Positions 6,322-9,988 of a DNA stretch of 9,988 nt are shown piece by piece. The notes under the pieces are model-generated. The model was not told the origin of the DNA. It saw only the letters and a list, made by a program, of their open reading frames with translations, and did no database searches. The position numbers and the translations under genes were made by a program. Origin of the DNA: Lachnospiraceae bacterium (GTDB lineage Bacteria > Bacillota > Clostridia > Lachnospirales > Lachnospiraceae); contig JAILPU010000184.1 of the NCBI GenBank assembly GCA_024699395.1, forward strand, positions 1 to 9,988. The letters run 5' to 3'. Positions within the stretch are counted from its first letter, which is position 1. Each line of letters begins with the position of its first letter.

Positions 6322-7494
6322 GTGCCATCACTATCGAAAAAAAGCAGCGGTTTTACCGATTCGGTGATAAGGAGAATGACAAGAATCGGGGACAGATACG
6401 GAGCCATTAACCTTTCACAAGGTTTTCCCGATTTTGATCCCCCTGTTGAAATCACGAGGAAACTGAAAGAAATATCAATGCGTGGACCGCATCAGTATCC
6501 CATAACCTGGGGAGCTAAAAATTTCAGAGATGCCCTTGCCGAAAAACAGGCGCATTTCATGGGAAGAAAGATTGACCCCGAGACGGAAATCGTGGTCACC
6601 TGCGGCAGCACGGAAGCGATGATGACTGCAATGATGTCTGTTGTGGATCCGGGAGATAAGGTGATAGTGTTTTCGCCTTTTTATGAAAATTACGGAGCGG
6701 ACGCGATTCTTACAGGTGCTACACCCATATATGTGCCCCTTATTCCCCCGGAGTTTAATTTTGACAAAAATGTTTTGGAGGAGGCTTTCAAACAACATCC
6801 CAAGGCGCTTATTCTGTGTAACCCGTCAAATCCTTCCGGCAAGGTATTCACTTATGAGGAGCTTAGTTTCATAAGCGAACTTGCCATCAGATACGATACA
6901 TTTGTTATTACGGATGAAGTATATGAACATATTATATATGAGCCATATGAGCATATTTATATAAGCTCTCTTCCGGGAATGTACGAGAGAACCATATCCT
7001 GTTCTTCTTTATCCAAAACGTACTCCATAACGGGCTGGAGAATCGGTTATATAATCGCATGCTCCGAGATAACTGAAAGAGCAAAAAAGGTTCATGATTT
7101 TCTGACGGTGGGCGCTGCGTCGCCGCTTATGGAAGCTGCTGTAACAGGTCTTGAATTTCCCGGTTCATATTATAAGGAATTGAGAGAACACTATACTCAT
7201 ATGAGAGATTTGTTTATTAAAGGCCTTGATGATTTCGGGTTGGTTCACAGTATTCCTCAGGGAGCATATTTTGTACTTGTGGATGTAAGTGAATTTGGTG
7301 TAAAAAATGACCTACGGTTTTGCGAATGGATGGCAGAAAACGTGGGAGTGACGGCTGTACCGGGATCGAGTTTCTTTAAGGAAGATGTGAATAATTACAT
7401 AAGATTTCATTTTGCCAAAAAAGATGAAACCTTGAAAAATGCCCTGGACAGATTAAGTGAATTGAAATCGAAGGCGCGTTGCTTTAAAGGATAA
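6322..7494 (+). CDS. Class I/II pyridoxal-phosphate aminotransferase (YbdL/KAT-like; methionine or aromatic type)
   Basis: This is a cytoplasmic fold-type I aminotransferase exchanging an amino acid for its 2-oxoacid, 390 residues. Family features are INLSQGFPDFD near the N-terminus, N170 in CNPSNPSG, D198 and Y201 in TDEVYEH, the Schiff-base lysine K232 in SSLSKTYSITGWRIGY, and R361 in NYIRFHF for the substrate carboxylate. The INLSQGFPDF opening and the KVHDFLT segment after the lysine resemble the methionine/kynurenine/glutamine-K group more than classical aspartate aminotransferases. That is judged from memory of family sequences. It starts with GTG at 6322, supported by GGAGGA at 6309-6314 with a 7-base spacer; the next methionine is at residue 19, inside conserved sequence. 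It is the last gene of the operon, 16 bases after the ligase, and is followed by a terminator. It supplies or consumes the oxidoreductase's 2-oxoacid. Confidence 0.9.
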   Translation: MPSLSKKSSGFTDSVIRRMTRIGDRYGAINLSQGFPDFDPPVEITRKLKEISMRGPHQYPITWGAKNFRDALAEKQAHFMGRKIDPETEIVVTCGSTEAMMTAMMSVVDPGDKVIVFSPFYENYGADAILTGATPIYVPLIPPEFNFDKNVLEEAFKQHPKALILCNPSNPSGKVFTYEELSFISELAIRYDTFVITDEVYEHIIYEPYEHIYISSLPGMYERTISCSSLSKTYSITGWRIGYIIACSEITERAKKVHDFLTVGAASPLMEAAVTGLEFPGSYYKELREHYTHMRDLFIKGLDDFGLVHSIPQGAYFVLVDVSEFGVKNDLRFCEWMAENVGVTAVPGSSFFKEDVNNYIRFHFAKKDETLKNALDRLSELKSKARCFKG

Positions 7495-7508
7495 TCGGGA
7501 TAATTATG

Positions 7509-7538
7509 ACGGCTGTGTTAAAAGCACAGTCGTTTTTT
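7509..7538 (+). terminator. Rho-independent terminator of the transporter/oxidoreductase operon
   Basis: A nine-pair stem (ACGGCTGTG, 7509-7517, with CACAGTCGT, 7525-7533, including one G-T pair) encloses a 7-base loop and runs into six T residues (7533-7538). It lies 14 bases after the aminotransferase stop and marks the end of the large operon. Confidence 0.88.
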
Positions 7539-7569
7539 ATTGAATAGGGAAATGCTCTTAAACTTTCCA

Positions 7570-7575
7570 TATAAT
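7570..7575 (+). promoter_or_regulatory. Candidate -10 box for the small ORF and hydrolase
   Basis: A perfect TATAAT lies just after the operon terminator and would start transcription near 7582, about 20 bases before the ATG of the 16-codon ORF. No good -35 box is found at 16-18 bases; TTGAAT at 7540-7545 is too far away (24 bases). The promoter is therefore probable from its position but incomplete in sequence. Confidence 0.45.
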
Positions 7576-7602
7576 AATAAACAATTTTTTGGGAGGCACC
7601 TT

Positions 7603-7653
7603 ATGCGTAATGTAATGTTGCAAACAATTAAGTCCGATTGTAAAATAAGTTGA
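7603..7653 (+). CDS. 16-codon ORF upstream of the hydrolase (possible leader peptide)
   Basis: A very short ORF encodes MRNVMLQTIKSDCKIS. It is preceded by GGGAGG (7591-7596) with an ideal 6-base spacer, better than many sites of real genes in this window. Its TGA stop (7651-7653) lies immediately before the GGAG of the hydrolase, whose ATG is 11 bases further on. A ribosome terminating here would be placed to reinitiate on the hydrolase. I do not recognise the peptide. It has no membrane segment and no run of a single amino acid that would suggest classical attenuation. It may be a leader that couples translation, a small protein, or the remnant of a decayed gene start that kept its ribosome site. 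Confidence 0.4.
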   Translation: MRNVMLQTIKSDCKIS

Positions 7654-7664
7654 GGAGAGAAAAA

Positions 7665-8411
7665 ATGGAAGAATTTTACATAGATGATGACGGAATAAAA
7701 CTTCATGCAAAGCTTAATAAACCTGAGGGCAAAAAAAAGTGCCCTCTTGTTATTGTGGTTCACGGCTATACCGGCCATATGGAGGAACAGCATCTTCTTT
7801 GTGCATGTGATGCGATACATGAGGCAGGCATGGGAACTTTAAGGGTTGAAATGTTCGGCCATGGGCAGAGCGACGGAACCTTTAGGGAACATACCATATA
7901 TAAGTGGATATCCAATCTTCTTAAAGTGGTGGAATATACAGAGAAGCTTGATTGGGTAACGGACCTTTACCTTTGCGGACATTCTCAGGGAGGACTTCTT
8001 GTGATGCTGGTGGCGGGTATGTGCCCCGGGAAATTTAAAGCCATCATTCCACTGTCCCCGGCATGGATGATTCCGGAGTGGGCACGAGAGGGAATCTTCT
8101 TCGGGCTTAAAATAGATGCGTTAAATGTACCTGATGTAATAGATGCGGATCCGGAGCATATTATCTCAGGAAATTATGTGAGAGCGGCTCAGACTATCCA
8201 CGTTGAGGACGAAATTGCAAGGTTCGAAAAGCCCGTTCTTATAGTTCACGGTGAAAAAGATCTTACGGTGCCTCTCGAATACGGGGAAAAGGCATGCAAA
8301 TTGTATAAAAATGCAAAGCTTGTAGTGGTTCCGGGAGACGATCATTGCTTTAACATGAATGTGGGATGTATGAGTAGAGCAGTCAGAGAGTTTCTTACAG
8401 AACTTTACTAA
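7665..8411 (+). CDS. Alpha/beta hydrolase, feruloyl/cinnamoyl esterase-like
   Basis: This is a cytoplasmic alpha/beta-fold serine hydrolase, 248 residues, without a signal peptide. The oxyanion-hole motif is HGYTGH (33-38). The nucleophile is S107 in GHSQGG, the acid D199 in HGEKDLTVP and the base H227 in GDDHCF, giving a complete triad. Size, triad spacing and the FGHGQSDG and GHSQGG...AGM segments recall the LJ0536-type cinnamoyl/feruloyl esterases of gut bacteria, which cleave hydroxycinnamate esters from plant material. This is a comparison from memory, so the substrate stays inferred. The ATG at 7665 is chosen over a TTG at 7650 because GGAG (7654-7657) fits it and the TTG has no site. 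It lies after the operon terminator and is probably expressed separately, with the 16-codon ORF ahead of it. No clear terminator follows. Confidence 0.85.
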   Translation: MEEFYIDDDGIKLHAKLNKPEGKKKCPLVIVVHGYTGHMEEQHLLCACDAIHEAGMGTLRVEMFGHGQSDGTFREHTIYKWISNLLKVVEYTEKLDWVTDLYLCGHSQGGLLVMLVAGMCPGKFKAIIPLSPAWMIPEWAREGIFFGLKIDALNVPDVIDADPEHIISGNYVRAAQTIHVEDEIARFEKPVLIVHGEKDLTVPLEYGEKACKLYKNAKLVVVPGDDHCFNMNVGCMSRAVREFLTELY

Positions 8412-8429
8412 GGAAAATCAATTTATATC

Positions 8430-8458
8430 TTTACAAGCCTTGTTTTATATGATAATAT
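8430..8458 (+). promoter_or_regulatory. Weak candidate promoter upstream of the tRNA genes
   Basis: TTTACA (8430-8435, five of six consensus bases) is followed after 17 bases by TAATAT (8453-8458, four of six), with GATAATA overlapping. The surrounding stretch is A/T-rich. It lies 19 bases after the hydrolase stop and points at the tRNA unit. It could be chance in AT-rich DNA. Confidence 0.25.
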
Positions 8459-8511
8459 CAATAGGTCGGCGCAGTGAGGATTACGTTATATAATCTGAAT
8501 AAGCCGGGCGT

Positions 8512-8541
8512 TTGAGCCATGTAGATTGAAATCGATACTAT
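8512..8541 (+). promoter_or_regulatory. Candidate tRNA promoter P1 (repeat copy 1)
   Basis: TTGAGC (8512-8517) is separated by 18 bases from TACTAT (8536-8541), giving an expected start near 8548. Each box matches four of six consensus bases or fewer, so the call rests mainly on the boxes being repeated at the same spacing in copy 2 before a stable-RNA unit. Confidence 0.4.
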
Positions 8542-8546
8542 GACAT

Positions 8547-8576
8547 TTGAACTCCATAGATTGAGATTAATACTAT
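8547..8576 (+). promoter_or_regulatory. Candidate tRNA promoter P2 (repeat copy 2)
   Basis: TTGAAC (8547-8552), an 18-base spacer and TACTAT (8571-8576) would start transcription near 8583, about 30 bases before the first tRNA. The -10 box is identical to that of copy 1. Tandem promoters are common ahead of stable-RNA genes. Confidence 0.45.
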
Positions 8577-8612
8577 GGCGTTTGTATGATTCATAATGAA
8601 TCAGATTTATTT

Positions 8613-8686
8613 GGACCTTTAGCTCAGTTGGTTAGAGCAACCGGCTCATAACCGGTCGGTCCTGGGTTCGAGTCCCCGAAGGTCCA
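8613..8686 (+). tRNA. tRNA with CAT anticodon (elongator tRNA-Met, or tRNA-Ile2 read by lysidine)
   Basis: It folds as a full cloverleaf. The acceptor stem is GGACCTT (8613-8619) with AAGGTCC (8679-8685). The D-stem is GCTC/GAGC. The anticodon stem is ACCGG/CCGGT around loop CTCATAA, giving anticodon CAT. The T-arm is CTGGG-TTCGAGT-CCCCG. Discriminator A is at 8686 and no CCA is encoded. The second T-stem pair is a T-C mismatch. It is not an initiator tRNA: the first acceptor pair is normal G-C and the anticodon stem lacks the three G-C pairs next to the loop. A CAT anticodon is shared by elongator Met and lysidine-modified Ile2, and the sequence alone does not settle which this is. Confidence 0.92.
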
Positions 8687-8706
8687 CTTTTTCTTTTTTT
8701 GTTTCA

Positions 8707-8780
8707 GGCCCAATGGCTCAGTTGGTTAGAGCGCCGCCCTGTCACGGCGGAGGTCGCGGGTTCGAGTCCCGCTTGGGTCG
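8707..8780 (+). tRNA. tRNA-Asp (anticodon GTC)
   Basis: It folds as a full cloverleaf. The acceptor stem is GGCCCAA (8707-8713) with TTGGGTC (8773-8779), with one G-T pair at position 2-71. The D-stem is GCTC/GAGC. The anticodon stem is CCGCC/GGCGG around CTGTCAC (anticodon GTC at 8741-8743). The T-stem is a perfect GCGGG/CCCGC. Discriminator G (8780) fits aspartate. No CCA is encoded. It lies 20 bases after the CAT tRNA, most likely in one transcript that ends at the terminator at 8804. Confidence 0.96.
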
Positions 8781-8803
8781 TTTAATTAAGAAAACCATAT
8801 GGG

Positions 8804-8838
8804 AAAGCGAGTAAGCCTCAAGGTTTACCGCTTTTTTT
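8804..8838 (+). terminator. Rho-independent terminator of the tRNA unit
   Basis: A long hairpin pairs AAAGCG (8804-8809) with CGCTTT and GTAAGCC (8811-8817) with GGTTTAC (8822-8828). It has one bulged A (8810), one G-T pair and a TCAA loop, and is followed by seven T residues (8832-8838). It lies 23 bases after tRNA-Asp. Confidence 0.9.
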
Positions 8839-8883
8839 AATTCACACCGGGATGCAAAGAGATAGCGGTACCGTTATAAACAA

Positions 8884-8914
8884 TTACATAACAATTTGGC
8901 AAAGCATTTAGAAT
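8884..8914 (+). promoter_or_regulatory. Weak candidate promoter for the EamA transporter
   Basis: TAGAAT (8909-8914, five of six consensus bases) is preceded by TTACAT (8884-8889) at a long 19-base spacing. A promoter is expected between the tRNA terminator and the transporter start, but this pair is weak. No riboswitch-like fold was evident to me in 8839-8957. Confidence 0.25.
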
Positions 8915-8957
8915 CAGACATTGCTTGCCGGAGTTTAGGAAGGGTTATGAAATTATT

Positions 8958-9836
8958 ATGGATAAAGTTAAGAAAAATTTAGGCGTAATCTTTATTATAT
9001 TGGCGGCGTGCTTTTGGGGGAGCATGGGGATCTTTGTGAGAAGACTCACAGGGTATGGATTTGATCCTATTCAGATAGTGGCTCTCAGAGTGACGGTAGC
9101 AGCCCTTATATTTTCGGGTATTTTGTTTTTCAAGGAACCCAAAGGGTTTAAGATAGCACCCAAGGATATTGTGCTCTTTATGGGGTTGGGATGGGGCAGT
9201 ATCCTGTTTTTTACCATATGCTATTTTACGGCGATAACAATAATGCCCTTGTCAACAGCGGCAATTTTGTTGTATACGTCCCCTATCTGGATAATGCTTA
9301 TGGCGGCAGTTGTCTTTCGTGAAAAAATCACTTTCAAGAAGCTGGTGGCGTTAATACTTGCCTTTGGGGGATGTGTGCTTGTTTCGGGAATTTCCGGAGA
9401 GAGAATACCTTTGAAAGGCTTGGCTTTAGGGCTTGGCTCGGGACTTGGATACGGATTGTACAGTATTCTGGGAACGGTGGCTCTCAGAAAGTATTCACCC
9501 TATGTTGTTACGGCATATACATTTCTCTTTGCGGCAGCAGGTTCATGGGTTGTATGTAAGCCCGGGGAAATGATAAGGATTTTGGCCAAAACAGAAAGCC
9601 TTGCCCCTCTTATTTTGCTGTGTGTTCTCACGGGAATAATCACTGCAGTGATCCCTTTCCTCTTCTATACTTTGGGGCTTCGCTCCACAGATGCTTCAAA
9701 GGCGGGAATACTAGCTACGATTGAGCCTATGGTGGCCACTGTCATCGGAGTAATTGCCTTTAATGAAGCACTCACGGCATTTTCTGCTGTGGGTATCGTG
9801 TTAATCCTTGCTGCGTCCGTTATTCTATCAAAATAA
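8958..9836 (+). CDS. EamA/DMT-superfamily membrane transporter
   Basis: This is an integral membrane protein of the drug/metabolite transporter superfamily, 292 residues from the chosen start, the usual EamA length. It shows about ten hydrophobic segments in two halves. Each half opens with an EamA-like pattern: ILAACFWGSMGIF near the N-terminus and LGSGLGYGLYSI near the middle. Each half ends with the conserved late segment (LYTSPIWIML...FREKIT in the first; ATIEPMVATVIG...FNEALT in the second). Such proteins export or import amino acids, sugars, nucleotides or other metabolites, and the substrate cannot be told here. The ATG at 8958 opens the conserved region directly. The frame extends to a TTG at 8925 without a site. 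The ribosome site AGGAAGGG (8937-8944) is 13 bases away, longer than usual. It stands alone between the tRNA terminator and a gene-free end. Confidence 0.88.
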   Translation: MDKVKKNLGVIFIILAACFWGSMGIFVRRLTGYGFDPIQIVALRVTVAALIFSGILFFKEPKGFKIAPKDIVLFMGLGWGSILFFTICYFTAITIMPLSTAAILLYTSPIWIMLMAAVVFREKITFKKLVALILAFGGCVLVSGISGERIPLKGLALGLGSGLGYGLYSILGTVALRKYSPYVVTAYTFLFAAAGSWVVCKPGEMIRILAKTESLAPLILLCVLTGIITAVIPFLFYTLGLRSTDASKAGILATIEPMVATVIGVIAFNEALTAFSAVGIVLILAASVILSK

Positions 9837-9988
9837 AAATACTACCGGTACCATAGTTTATAAATATAATTGTTCCGGGTTAATACTCATTTATCAGGGC
9901 GATTAGAGTGCGGTGAGAAATTAGCCGAATGAAATTGCATTGTCGACTACCCGGATGTAAATGTTGAAAATGTGCTGCTTACAACAGG
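9837..9988. other. Gene-free stretch at the window end with an inverted repeat
   Basis: No ORF of credible length, tRNA or strong terminator is seen after the transporter. TATAAT occurs at 9865-9870 but without a -35 box. TCCGGGT (9874-9880) and ACCCGGA (9949-9955) form a perfect 7-base inverted repeat enclosing 68 bases, with a possible inner pairing of GGCGATT with AATTAGCC. This could be the base of a structured leader RNA for a gene beyond the window, or chance. Confidence 0.4.

Larger units (their letters stand above)
8511..8580 (+). repeat. Two tandem imperfect 35-base direct repeats
   Basis: Copy 1 (8511-8545) and copy 2 (8546-8580) agree at about 25 of 35 positions without gaps. Shared blocks are TTTGA, TAGATTGA and ATACTATG. 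Nine of the ten differences are transitions. The five bases before copy 1 (GGGCG) resemble the end of copy 2 (TGGCG), and TTTG follows copy 2, so the array may once have been longer. It lies directly before the tRNA genes and each copy carries promoter-like boxes. Confidence 0.75.

Noticed and set aside
8433..8446. Possible terminator after the hydrolase (ACAA-GCC-TTGT followed by TTT)
   Set aside because: The stem has only four pairs with a 3-base loop and few T residues, too weak to support a terminator call.
8613..8780. The tRNA genes as an attachment site for an integrated element
   Set aside because: No integrase gene and no second copy of a tRNA 3' end is present in the window; the tRNA unit has its own promoter region and terminator.
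8866..9852. CGGTACC followed by GTT(T)ATAAA both before (8866) and after (9846) the EamA gene, suggesting flanking repeats of a mobile cassette
   Set aside because: The shared core is only 7 bases plus an A/T-rich tail with a 4-base offset. There is no target duplication, transposase or composition shift, so chance is more likely.
1..9988. CRISPR arrays, insertion sequences, phage genes or defence systems
   Set aside because: No regularly spaced repeats, transposase, integrase, phage or nuclease-like proteins were seen on either strand.

Overview
The window reads as chromosomal DNA of an anaerobic, Gram-positive, Clostridia-type bacterium, most likely of the Lachnospiraceae/Butyrivibrio kind. 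This taxonomic guess is inference. It rests on the low-to-moderate GC, strong GGAGG ribosome sites, a ferredoxin-linked oxidoreductase, a Ser/Glu-rich lipoprotein linker, tRNA genes without an encoded CCA, and a hydrolase resembling feruloyl/cinnamoyl esterases of gut bacteria. Every gene seen lies on the + strand.

Bases 1-7494 form one tightly packed operon that began before the window and ends at a clear intrinsic terminator (7509-7538). The order is metN (3' part), metI, then the gamma, delta, alpha and beta subunits of a four-subunit 2-oxoacid:ferredoxin oxidoreductase, then metQ, a phenylacetate-CoA ligase-like (PaaK family) enzyme, and a class I/II aminotransferase. Adjacent genes overlap or are separated by 20 bases or fewer. 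The oxidoreductase genes sit inside the ABC transporter operon, between the permease and the binding protein. Together the genes encode a plausible whole pathway: import of an amino acid, transamination to a 2-oxoacid, oxidative decarboxylation to an acyl-CoA with reduction of ferredoxin, and acyl-CoA/acid interconversion coupled to ATP/AMP. Methionine is the first candidate substrate because the transporter is MetNIQ-like and the aminotransferase resembles the methionine/kynurenine (YbdL/KAT) group. Aromatic or branched-chain amino acids remain possible. The same enzymes could run backwards, turning an imported carboxylic acid into an amino acid by reductive carboxylation.

Bases 7539-8411 hold a separate short unit: a -10-like box, a 16-codon ORF with an excellent ribosome site (7603-7653), and an alpha/beta hydrolase (7665-8411) with a complete Ser-Asp-His triad.

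Bases 8412-8838 hold a tRNA unit. Two imperfect 35-base tandem repeats each carry a promoter-like pair of boxes. They are followed by a CAU-anticodon tRNA, tRNA-Asp(GTC) and a strong intrinsic terminator.

Bases 8839-9836 hold an EamA/DMT-family membrane transporter. The last 152 bases contain no gene I can support, only a 7-base inverted repeat enclosing about 70 bases.
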